Notes: generated by a model from the letters alone, not told the origin. Counted from the first letter of the stretch, positions 1 through 5,075 are shown. The stretch is DNA of 5,180 bases from JAWXCM01 sp034408745 (GCA_034408745.1 JAWXCM010000175.1:1-5180); one strand, 5' to 3'. Numbers and translations are program-made.

Positions 1-207
1 CACCACCTCCCCCGCCCCATCGTAAAGCGGCACGGCCGGCAGCTTCATCTTTGGGTTGTACGTTCCCGCGACGATCATCAGGTCGCGGTAGTTCAGAGAC
101 CACGCCCGCATCCTCACCAACACCTGTCCGTCTCCCGGCCGAGGCACATCGCGCTCCGCCACCGTCAGCCGGTCAAGTCCGAATTCCCGAATCTCCAGTG
201 CTCGCAT
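1..207 (-). CDS. MDR-family NAD(P)-dependent oxidoreductase (quinone oxidoreductase/alcohol dehydrogenase-like), N-terminal part
   Basis: The minus strand gives 69 residues from an ATG at 207 and remains open at the window edge, so about four fifths of a typical 320-340-residue protein is missing. It starts MRALEIREFGLDRL and continues with PRPGDGQVLVRM, then SLNYRDLMIVAG (residues 37-48) and PLYDGAGEVV (60-69). These are the GroES-like N-terminal features of the medium-chain dehydrogenase/reductase superfamily. The LNYRDL motif stands where zinc-dependent alcohol dehydrogenases carry the catalytic-zinc cysteine, so this is probably a zinc-independent, NADPH-type reductase; the substrate cannot be told. 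An AAGGG Shine-Dalgarno-like sequence (plus-strand 215-219) sits 7 nt before the ATG and supports this start. The gene is divergent from hemD. Confidence 0.82.
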   Translation of the reverse strand, partial: MRALEIREFGLDRLTVAERDVPRPGDGQVLVRMRAWSLNYRDLMIVAGTYNPKMKLPAVPLYDGAGEVV

Positions 208-232
208 ATCTATACCCTTGTACACTGAAACC

Positions 233-1042
233 ATGTCCTTCGCGGGCAGACGCGTGCTCGCACTGGAAAGTCGGCGCGCCGCCGAAACTGCCGAACTCAT
301 CCGCCGCAATGGTGGCGACCCGTTTGTGGCGCCCTCTATGAGCGAGGTCCCGCTCGAAGCCAACCAGGATGCGTTCCTGTTTGCCGAACGCCTGTTCGCA
401 GGCGAGTTCGACATGATGATCCTCCTCACCGGCGTCGGGACACGCTATCTGGCTAAGGTGCTCGCCACGCGCTACCCCGCCGAGGCGTTCCCCGACGCGC
501 TCAGGAAACTCACCATCGTCGCCCGAGGCCCCAAGCCGGTCGCCGCTCTCCGTGAAATGGGACTCGCCGCGACCATCGTGGCGCCCGAGCCGAATACCTG
601 GCGCGAAGTGCTGGCCGTCACAGAAGGCCGCCCCGAGAAACGAATCGCCGTTCAGTTGTACGGAAAAGCACACCCCGAACTCGTGAAAGCTCTGGAAGGG
701 CGCGGTGCCGCTGTAGCGACAGTCCCCGTCTACGCATGGGCCATGCCGGACGACACCGCGCCGCTGGTCGAAGCCGCCAAAGGACTCGCCGCCGGACATT
801 ACGATGTGGTGCTGATTACTTCCTCGCACCAGATCGTGCATCTGATGGAGGTTGCGCGCGACCTGGGCATCGAGGCCGCGGCACACTCCGGACTGAAGAA
901 GGCCATCATCGCGTCCATCGGCCCGACCACCTCGGAGATGCTCCACGAGTTCGGGTTTGAGCCGTCCATGGAGCCCTCGCACCCAAAACTCGGATTACTG
1001 GTTAAGGAGGCGGCCGAGTATGCCGGATCCCGGACGTCGTGA
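233..1042 (+). CDS. hemD: Uroporphyrinogen-III synthase (HemD, HEM4 fold)
   Basis: A 269-residue protein when started at ATG 233; an in-frame TTG at 218 would add five residues. The family closes the linear tetrapyrrole hydroxymethylbilane with inversion of ring D, giving uroporphyrinogen III, the precursor of heme, siroheme and cobalamin, in the cytoplasm. The sequence diverges quickly in this family, but the framework is clear. It opens with GRRVLALESRRAAE (residues 5-18), followed by the LLTGVGTRYL loop (64-73), VARGPKPVAALRE (96-108), LITSSHQIVHL (194-204) and IASIGPTTSEML (226-237) before the closing HPKLGLLVKEA helix. The ARGPKP motif recalls the HemD subfamily that is fused to a winged-helix regulator in actinobacteria; no such extension is present here, and the length is normal for stand-alone HemD. 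No good ribosome binding site precedes ATG 233. The 3' end overlaps atpZ by 23 bp, so the atp genes are probably co-transcribed with it. Confidence 0.88.
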   Translation: MSFAGRRVLALESRRAAETAELIRRNGGDPFVAPSMSEVPLEANQDAFLFAERLFAGEFDMMILLTGVGTRYLAKVLATRYPAEAFPDALRKLTIVARGPKPVAALREMGLAATIVAPEPNTWREVLAVTEGRPEKRIAVQLYGKAHPELVKALEGRGAAVATVPVYAWAMPDDTAPLVEAAKGLAAGHYDVVLITSSHQIVHLMEVARDLGIEAAAHSGLKKAIIASIGPTTSEMLHEFGFEPSMEPSHPKLGLLVKEAAEYAGSRTS

Positions 1043-1244
1043 CGGCCGCAGCTTCTGGATCAAGTACGGCGAGTACTCGCAACTCGCCTTCGCTCTGCCG
1101 GCGTCAATCGGAGTGGGCTGGCTGATCGGCACCTGGCTCGACACAAAGTTCGGGACCTCGTTCCTCTATCTGGTATTCATCCTGATCGGGATCGCCGGCG
1201 GGCTGATCCAGGTAGTCCGATTCGTTCAACGTGACAAAAATTGA
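1020..1244 (+). CDS. atpZ: AtpZ/AtpI-family F0F1-ATPase-associated membrane protein
   Basis: A 74-residue protein with two membrane segments (about residues 23-40 and 47-66). The open frame extends upstream to 957, but ATG 1020 is chosen because AAGGAGG at 1004-1010 lies 9 nt before it and because the extra residues read as a shadow of hemD. The family pattern is visible: a Gly-rich first helix ending in an acidic residue (GVGWLIGTWLD, Asp41), then a Gly-rich second helix (LIGIAGGLIQVVRF). Members of this family (Pfam ATPase_gene1 type) are encoded at the head of atp operons and are thought to help assemble the c ring or supply Mg2+/Ca2+; the exact role is not settled. It overlaps hemD by 23 bp and the next gene by 14 bp, which suggests translational coupling. 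Confidence 0.85.
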   Translation: MPDPGRRDGRSFWIKYGEYSQLAFALPASIGVGWLIGTWLDTKFGTSFLYLVFILIGIAGGLIQVVRFVQRDKN

Positions 1245-1593
1245 CTTCGCAGCGCTCAGCCGGCGGACCTGGCGGCTTGGCATAGCGCTCTCCATCGGTG
1301 GAACGTTCGGCGCCGGAATGGTAGCGGGCATCCCGGCAACAATCGGCTTCGCCGTCGGAGCCGCGTTCTCCATGCTCAACTTCTACCTCTGGCACCGAAC
1401 CGTAAGCCACGTGGGAACAGGAACTTCGGGCGCCGGAGCGATGTTCGGACTGCGCTACATGGTCTTCGCACTGGCCGCCTATGCTATACTCAACTACTTT
1501 GAGGCGAACGTTTTAGCCGCACTCGCAGGCTGCTTCGTTGCGGTGGCCGCGGTAATCCTCGAAATCCTGCTCGAACTCATATATGGAACATGA
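1231..1593 (+). CDS. atpI: ATP synthase subunit I (AtpI, ATP-synt_I family)
   Basis: A 120-residue, strongly hydrophobic protein starting with GTG at 1231. Four membrane segments can be drawn at roughly residues 14-30, 33-55, 74-90 and 93-113. The stretch GFAVGAAFSMLNFYLWHR (39-56) matches the typical Gly-rich second helix with a conserved SxLN of ATP synthase I proteins. The family acts as a chaperone for c-ring assembly in the membrane and is not part of the finished enzyme. No clear ribosome binding site precedes the GTG. It overlaps atpZ by 14 bp and atpB by 11 bp, so it is probably translated by coupling. A later start at ATG 1318 would delete the first helix and is less likely. Identification rests on position and hydropathy as well as the one motif. 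Confidence 0.85.
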   Translation: MTKIDFAALSRRTWRLGIALSIGGTFGAGMVAGIPATIGFAVGAAFSMLNFYLWHRTVSHVGTGTSGAGAMFGLRYMVFALAAYAILNYFEANVLAALAGCFVAVAAVILEILLELIYGT

Positions 1594-2362
1594 ACTCTGG
1601 CTCACTGCTCTGTTCAACGACAACCTTGCGGGTGTCGCCAACAGCATTCTGAGCCTCGCCGGTCAGCCCACTTCCGCTCGCCCCTGGTCGAACTTCATGT
1701 CGATGGAGATTCTGGTGGCGCTTCTCGTCATCCTCTTCTTCACCGTCCTGCGCGGCGCTCTGTCGATGAGCAAACCCGGCGCCATCCAGCACCTGATTGA
1801 AGTTTTGTACGACTTTCTTCGCGGCCAGACCGTCGACGCGGCTGGCGAGCGCAACCTGAAGAATCTGCCGTTCTTTGCGACGCTGTTCTTCTTCATCCTC
1901 TTCTGTAACCTGCTCGGCGTCATCCCCGGCTTCGAATCGCCCACCATGTTCCCGGCCGTAACGCTGGGCTGCGCACTGGTCTCGTTCGTGTTCTTCAACC
2001 TCGAAGGCGTGAAGGCGCAGGGCCTGTTCGGCTACCTGAAGCACTTCACCGGCGGTCAGGGATTCCCTCTGCTGTTGCTGATGATTCCCATCGAAATCGT
2101 CAGCACGCTGGCCCGTCCGCTCTCACTCACCATTCGTCTTTACGCCAACATGCTGGCGGGCGAAAAGGTGACGCTCGTCTTTCTCGGCCTGACGTATTTC
2201 GTCGCGCCGGCGCTGTTCATGGGTCTCCACGTGTTCGTGTCGTTCCTGCAGGCTTACGTGTTCGTCGTGCTGACAATGATGTACGTAGGCGGTGCCACAG
2301 AGAACCACAGCCACGATGCGCGCCACGGGAACGAACCCGACCTGCATGGGCACGCGCACTAA
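1583..2362 (+). CDS. atpB: F0F1 ATP synthase subunit a (AtpB)
   Basis: A 259-residue integral membrane protein, the stator half of the ion channel of ATP synthase. The diagnostic region is SLTIRLYANMLAGE (residues 181-194). Arg185 corresponds to the essential Arg210 of the E. coli subunit and Glu194 to its Glu219. In the last helix, His216 and Gln223 (within LHVFVSFLQAYVF) match E. coli His245 and Gln252. The N-terminal half contains the usual first helix (about 43-58) and the LPFFATLFFFILFCNLLGVIPG helix (about 95-116). The gene overlaps atpI by 11 bp and lacks its own clear ribosome binding site, so coupled translation is likely. One oddity is the C-terminal tail (241-259), which has six histidines in nineteen residues. 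Confidence 0.97.
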   Translation: MEHELWLTALFNDNLAGVANSILSLAGQPTSARPWSNFMSMEILVALLVILFFTVLRGALSMSKPGAIQHLIEVLYDFLRGQTVDAAGERNLKNLPFFATLFFFILFCNLLGVIPGFESPTMFPAVTLGCALVSFVFFNLEGVKAQGLFGYLKHFTGGQGFPLLLLMIPIEIVSTLARPLSLTIRLYANMLAGEKVTLVFLGLTYFVAPALFMGLHVFVSFLQAYVFVVLTMMYVGGATENHSHDARHGNEPDLHGHAH

Positions 2363-2467
2363 TCGACTTTTGCAGTAACGGCGGCAGTGTGAGGCCCCGG
2401 CGTCCCAACGCACGGTGTGCAACCACCTCCTGACTCGCCGATTTCACAGGTAGTACAAGGAGAAAAC
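2363..2467 (+). promoter_or_regulatory. atpB-atpE intergenic leader with possible RBS-masking structure
   Basis: This 105-bp gap breaks an otherwise overlapping gene run. It ends with a strong ribosome binding site, AAGGAG at 2457-2462, 5 nt before the atpE ATG. An upstream CTCCT (2427-2431) is complementary to AGGAG (2458-2462). The overlapping ACCT/CCTG (2425-2432) could instead pair with CAGG/AGGT (2447-2451), giving two mutually exclusive folds. Two small hairpins lie upstream: GCGT/ACGC around 2398-2409 and GCAC/GTGC around 2410-2420. The c subunit is needed in many copies per complex, so a separate translation control point makes sense, but a switching function is inference. No obvious promoter boxes were seen. 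Confidence 0.35.
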
Positions 2468-2767
2468 ATGAAGGGGAAAACGTTCCTGCTTCTGCTGGCG
2501 ATGGTCGTCCTTGCCAGCCCGGCATTCGCTCAGGGCACCACCACCACCACTGGTGGCTCGGCTATCAACATCACCGGCGGTCTGGCCATGGCCATCGCCA
2601 GCGGCCTCTGCGGCCTCGCTCAGGGCAAGGCTGTTGCCTCGTCCGCTGAAGCGATCGCCCGTAACCCGGGTGCCGCCGACGCCATCCGCGGCGCTCTGCT
2701 CCTCGGCCTCGTGCTGATCGAATCGCTGGCGCTTTACACCCTCGTCATCATCTTCGCCAAGGGCTAA
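2468..2767 (+). CDS. atpE: F0F1 ATP synthase subunit c (AtpE) with N-terminal signal peptide
   Basis: A 99-residue proteolipid, the rotor-ring subunit of ATP synthase. ATG 2468 is chosen for its AAGGAG site; the longer frame from 2417 would place a polar stretch before the signal sequence. Residues 1-21 form a signal peptide (Lys2/Lys4, a Leu/Val/Ala core, then A19-F20-A21 before Gln22), so the precursor is predicted to be cleaved, leaving about 78 residues, the usual c-subunit size. The mature part starts with a Thr5 run (24-28). Helix 1 leads to the polar loop ARNP (64-67, usually RQP). Helix 2 carries the ion-binding carboxylate Glu85, followed by Ser86 and Tyr90, with Gln52 in helix 1. 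Aligned by hand to the Na+-binding Ilyobacter c subunit, Gln32, Glu65, Ser66 and Tyr70 are all matched, while Thr67 is Leu87. Coupling to H+ or Na+ therefore cannot be decided here. No atpF/H/A genes follow. Confidence 0.96.
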   Translation: MKGKTFLLLLAMVVLASPAFAQGTTTTTGGSAINITGGLAMAIASGLCGLAQGKAVASSAEAIARNPGAADAIRGALLLGLVLIESLALYTLVIIFAKG

Positions 2768-2784
2768 CTGCTCGTCCAACAACA

Positions 2785-2807
2785 GGGGCCGCGCTATAAG
2801 CGGCCCC
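2785..2807 (+). terminator. GC-rich hairpin after atpE, probable terminator or attenuator
   Basis: A perfect 8-bp inverted repeat, GGGGCCGC (2785-2792) and GCGGCCCC (2800-2807), encloses a 7-nt loop. It begins 18 nt after the atpE stop. The following sequence (ATTCTATG) has only a poor T run, so intrinsic termination may be weak. The start codon of the next gene (2813) lies 5 nt beyond the stem, so in any read-through transcript the helix occupies the place of that gene's ribosome binding site. Confidence 0.6.
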
Positions 2808-2812
2808 ATTCT

Positions 2813-3703
2813 ATGTCCCTTAAATTTTCAGGCATCTACCCACCCATCACTACTCCGTTCGATTCCGACGGAGAGATCTACAAGATCAAGCTGCGCCACA
2901 ACGTCGAAAAATGGAATCTCACCGGACTCTCCGGCTACGTCGTCTGCGGCTCCACCGGCGAGAGCGTTTTCCTGACGGCTGAGGAGAAGGTAGTGTGTTG
3001 GGAGATCGTCGCCGACGCGGCCGCGCCAGACAAGCTGCTCATCGCGGGCACGGGCGTCGAAAGCGTCCGCGAGACCGTCCAGCTAACCAACAGGGCAGCC
3101 GACCTGGGTTACAAAGCGGCCATGGTGCGTACGCCGCATTACTACAAAAATCTGATCAACCGCATCGACGCGCAGGTGCTCTACTTCCGCGCCGTAGCCG
3201 ACCAGTCGAAGATCCCGCTGATGATCTACAACTGGCCCCAGGCCACCGGTGTCGATATCATGCCCGAAGCCGTCGCCATGCTGAGCGAGCACCCCAACAT
3301 CCTCGCCATCAAAGAAAGCTCCGGCAACCTCGAAAAAGTAATGCAGATGATACGCGAAGTGAAGCCTGGATTCCAGGTGCTGGTAGGCTCAGCCCCGACC
3401 CTGGCCCCTTCCCTCGCGGTAGGCGCGCAGGGAGCCGTGCTGGCCTTCGCCAACGCCGCCCCCTACGCCACCATCACCATCTGGGAAGCCCACCGCACCC
3501 GTGAAACCGAGGCCGCAAAGGACTGGCAGGACCGCATCGCCCGACCCGCCCAGCTCGTCACCACGAAATACGGCGTGCCCGGCCTGAAGTACGCGATGGA
3601 CCTGATGGGCTACTACGGCGGCCCACCGCGCCTTCCGTTGACCGTGCCCTCGCCCGAAGCGAAGCGCGAAATCGAAGTCGCCTTCGACAAGCTCCGAGGC
3701 TAA
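2813..3703 (+). CDS. DapA-superfamily (class I) aldolase, 4-hydroxy-2-oxoglutarate aldolase-like
   Basis: A 296-residue TIM-barrel protein of the dihydrodipicolinate synthase/N-acetylneuraminate lyase family, which forms a Schiff base with pyruvate-like substrates in the cytoplasm. Visible active-site features are GSTGES (46-51, pyruvate carboxylate loop), TPHYY (107-111, relay Tyr110), YNWPQATG (139-146, catalytic Tyr139) and AIKESSGN (165-172, Schiff-base Lys167). True DapA has an Arg in the YNVPxRTG motif that binds aspartate semialdehyde; here that position is Ala144, which argues against lysine biosynthesis. Long matches in style to mitochondrial HOGA1 are seen in GIYPPITTPF, QVLVGSA and YGVPGLKYAM with GYYGGPPRLPL near the C-terminus. 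The best guess is cleavage of 4-hydroxy-2-oxoglutarate or a related 2-keto acid. No Shine-Dalgarno precedes ATG 2813, and homologous proteins begin at this point, so the start is kept. The gene ends convergent to a minus-strand remnant. Confidence 0.92.
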   Translation: MSLKFSGIYPPITTPFDSDGEIYKIKLRHNVEKWNLTGLSGYVVCGSTGESVFLTAEEKVVCWEIVADAAAPDKLLIAGTGVESVRETVQLTNRAADLGYKAAMVRTPHYYKNLINRIDAQVLYFRAVADQSKIPLMIYNWPQATGVDIMPEAVAMLSEHPNILAIKESSGNLEKVMQMIREVKPGFQVLVGSAPTLAPSLAVGAQGAVLAFANAAPYATITIWEAHRTRETEAAKDWQDRIARPAQLVTTKYGVPGLKYAMDLMGYYGGPPRLPLTVPSPEAKREIEVAFDKLRG

Positions 3704-3912
3704 GGAATCGGCGGACTTGCCGAGTCAATCGACAGCGGGAACTTCACGATCTTCCCCCTGTCCGCCGCACTCGACAGCGTGTCGACACCGCTCGTCCCCG
3801 CGGAACGGTGTGTCACGCCACCCAGCAGGTAGCCGCGGGTGGGATAAGCTTGCTGCTCAAAGCTGACGCCCGCGGTATCGGCGTAGCGCAAGCAGAAGAA
3901 GAGGCGTCCCAA
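3700..3912 (-). pseudogene. Possible C-terminal remnant of an unrecognised gene
   Basis: A 70-codon minus-strand frame with a TAA immediately upstream of its first possible start (TTG 3912). The part before 3857 overlaps the spondin gene's 3' end in another frame and is probably a shadow. The part after it (about 3700-3856) is free of other genes and reads GVSFEQQAYPTRGYLLGG, then THRSAGTSGVDTLSSAADRGK, ending KFPLSIDSASPPIP. Its third codon positions are mostly G or C, as in real genes here. Its TAG (3700-3702) interlocks with the TAA (3701-3703) of the aldolase, as two genuine convergent genes often do. I do not recognise the family. It may be the tail of a gene displaced when the PEP-CTERM gene arrived, or a chance open frame. 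Confidence 0.3.
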
Positions 3913-4651
3913 TTAGAGCGATTGTGGCAGGCTCGGGAACTTCCGAGATTGTGATTTCCGCCACGTTGTATCCGGTGGCCGTGAAGTCGGCATTGGCGAA
4001 CATGGCCGACGACAGGATTGGCCCGCCTGGAATAAAGCCCGGGTGCAGCATGACCACGCTATTCGTCGTCACCCCTGTGTCGGGCGCCATTTGGCCGAAA
4101 AACGCAGTGTTCGCCGGAACCTCATCGTTCAATTCGGTGCCCGCATCCAGGACCATAGACCCCGATACGGTAAAGGATCCGCCGACGAACTGGCCCATAG
4201 CATTGAAGACTGTAAATGCCAACGGGTTACCGTTCGCAAAAAACGCATCATTGCTGGGGATCACCATCGAAGCATAGCTGAAATAACGACTGGTGATCGA
4301 GAGCGGATCAAGGTTGAAACTCATCGTGGCGGTTTCGCCAGGTGCGATCGCTCCCATCGGTCCCAGCAAAGTTCCCTGCTGCGTTCCTGCGCCGCTCATT
4401 GCGAACAAAGCTGTCAAGGGTGCCGTGCTCCCATCTTCCGCAAGCCGCTCCAGAGCGGATGAGGCGGGGGACCCGCTGTCGTATAGATCGAATGAACCGT
4501 CGTGAAAACCGGCCCAGACCGGAGTGAGGAAGGTTCCGTTCATCGGAGCCAAATTACGAATCTTGACCTGCACGGTAGCAGCCGGCGCTTGCCAGCTTGT
4601 CAGGACGGCTACAGCGCAGGCGAGGGGGACCAGCGATAATCGAATTCTCAT
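3857..4651 (-). CDS. Secreted spondin-N-domain protein with PEP-CTERM sorting signal
   Basis: A 264-residue exported protein. ATG 4651 is chosen over the longer frame (from 4774) because GGAG lies 4 nt upstream and a signal peptide follows directly (MRIRLSLVPLACAVAVLTSW, with a likely cut after APA at residue 24). Residues about 26-205 show the spondin_N pattern: VQVKIRNLAP at the start, the FHDGSFDLYDSGSPAS segment (49-64), ALERLAEDGSTAPL (66-79), YASMVIPSNDAF (126-137) and DAGTELNDE (169-177). The C-terminus has VPEPAT (238-243), a hydrophobic helix (243-256) and a basic end (RRYRGR, 257-262). This is the tripartite PEP-CTERM tag recognised by exosortase, which cuts it and probably anchors the product to the outer envelope or matrix. 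No exosortase is in view. The role is unknown; spondin domains in animals bind matrix components. It has its own promoter region upstream and faces the aldolase gene. Confidence 0.92.
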   Translation of the reverse strand: MRIRLSLVPLACAVAVLTSWQAPAATVQVKIRNLAPMNGTFLTPVWAGFHDGSFDLYDSGSPASSALERLAEDGSTAPLTALFAMSGAGTQQGTLLGPMGAIAPGETATMSFNLDPLSITSRYFSYASMVIPSNDAFFANGNPLAFTVFNAMGQFVGGSFTVSGSMVLDAGTELNDEVPANTAFFGQMAPDTGVTTNSVVMLHPGFIPGGPILSSAMFANADFTATGYNVAEITISEVPEPATIALIGTPLLLLALRRYRGRQL

Positions 4652-4800
4652 TGTTCTCCATTCGAGTGGGCACACACACCGTGCCTGACACTTTAGTCGA
4701 GGATGGAGCGCAAATCCCCCTCCCCCAGAGAAGGATTTGTTTCCGTAACGAGACAATAACAAATAGAAGAACATTGTGACGAGATGTCTGGAGAAAAGTG
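4652..4800 (-). promoter_or_regulatory. Upstream region of the PEP-CTERM gene with dyads
   Basis: This region should hold the promoter of the spondin/PEP-CTERM gene. It shows a short dyad GGCAC/GTGCC (4669-4673 and 4681-4685) around a CA run, and a 7-bp inverted repeat CAAATCC/GGATTTG (4711-4717 and 4733-4739). On the minus strand the latter encloses a G-rich block, GGGGGAGGG. An AT-rich island lies at about 4743-4776, with ACAAT/ATTGT half-sites. A sigma-54 -24/-12 pair was looked for, because some PEP-CTERM genes use one, but the GG-to-GC spacing is wrong. No convincing -35/-10 pair was found. Confidence 0.3.
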
Positions 4801-4817
4801 GCGCTCAAATCGGCATG

Positions 4818-4863
4818 AGTCAGGCGGAGCGCGAGAGCCGCTCCGAAGCCACAGCGCCTGACT
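4818..4863. repeat. Nested inverted repeat (46-nt structured element)
   Basis: A perfect 9-bp outer stem, AGTCAGGCG (4818-4826) against CGCCTGACT (4855-4863), encloses an inner hairpin GAGCG (4827-4831)/CGCTC (4839-4843) with a 7-nt loop. On the left arm the inner stem stacks directly on the outer one; on the right there is an 11-nt bulge. No T run follows on either strand, so it is not a standard terminator. It could be a REP-type extragenic palindrome, a small structured RNA or a protein-binding site. Confidence 0.6.
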
Positions 4864-4988
4864 TGCGCCCCTCCAGTGTGGTCGTTGAGGCATACGCAGA
4901 TCCCCTTTATCCTAGCGGGAGTTTACTACGAGGGAACCCGTTAAGGTTGGTAAGGCGCTGAAAACAAGGCGGTTGGCAGGTCTTCACG

Positions 4989-4998
4989 GGTATATACG
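4989..4998 (+). repeat. Direct repeat copy 1 (GGTATATACG)
   Basis: First of two identical 10-mers, the other at 5066-5075. The core GTATATAC is itself palindromic. Similarity continues downstream (GGAAATGAAT here, GTAATTTATG in copy 2, counted from the final G) and, with small gaps, upstream (GGCAGGTCTTCA against GGCGGTTCA). The repeating unit may therefore be about 30 bp. Confidence 0.5.
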
Positions 4999-5043
4999 GA
5001 AATGAATCGGAGTATTGGCGACAGTAGCGTCGGTAAATTGGCG

Positions 5044-5073
5044 TAGACAGTCGCTGGCGGTTCATGGTATATA
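5044..5073 (+). promoter_or_regulatory. Candidate transposase promoter
   Basis: TAGACA (5044-5049, five of six matches to TTGACA) and TATATA (5068-5073, four of six to TATAAT) are separated by 18 bp. The predicted start of transcription, about 5080, would fall only a few bases before the ATG at 5082. This agrees with the absence of a Shine-Dalgarno sequence and suggests a nearly leaderless message. This is a hand match only. Confidence 0.35.
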
Positions 5074-5075
5074 CG
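5066..5075 (+). repeat. Direct repeat copy 2 (GGTATATACG)
   Basis: Second copy, 77 bp downstream of the first and ending 6 nt before the transposase ATG. Its TATATA could act as the -10 box of the transposase promoter, so a protein bound to the palindromic core would be expected to affect transposase expression. Confidence 0.5.

Noticed and set aside
173..982. Long minus-strand open frame (269 codons) opposite hemD
   Set aside because: It mirrors hemD codon by codon in a GC-rich region, has no recognisable protein features, and would overlap the better-supported MDR start.
957..1019. Upstream extension of atpZ by 21 codons
   Set aside because: It reads as an out-of-frame shadow of hemD, and the AAGGAGG site points to ATG 1020.
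2534..2557. ACC-repeat and CCACCA/TGGTGG dyad inside atpE
   Set aside because: It is explained by the coding of the Thr5-Gly-Gly stretch after the signal peptide.
3708..3723. Small hairpin TCGGC/GCCGA after the aldolase stop
   Set aside because: A five-bp stem without a T run is too weak to call a terminator in GC-rich DNA.
3818..3842. Inverted repeat CCACCC/GGGTGG just after the PEP-CTERM gene stop as a terminator
   Set aside because: Only 6 bp, with a 13-nt loop and no T run on the minus strand; it could equally be chance within the remnant frame.
4669..4695. Sigma-54-like -24/-12 promoter on the minus strand
   Set aside because: AGGCAC is present but the downstream GC is two bases too far away, and the correctly spaced dinucleotide is GT.
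4652..4774. 41-codon upstream extension of the PEP-CTERM gene
   Set aside because: It would bury the signal peptide, while ATG 4651 has its own GGAG site.
4776..4961. Plus-strand 61-codon open frame right of the PEP-CTERM gene
   Set aside because: No ribosome binding site or protein family resemblance, and it runs through the nested inverted repeat.
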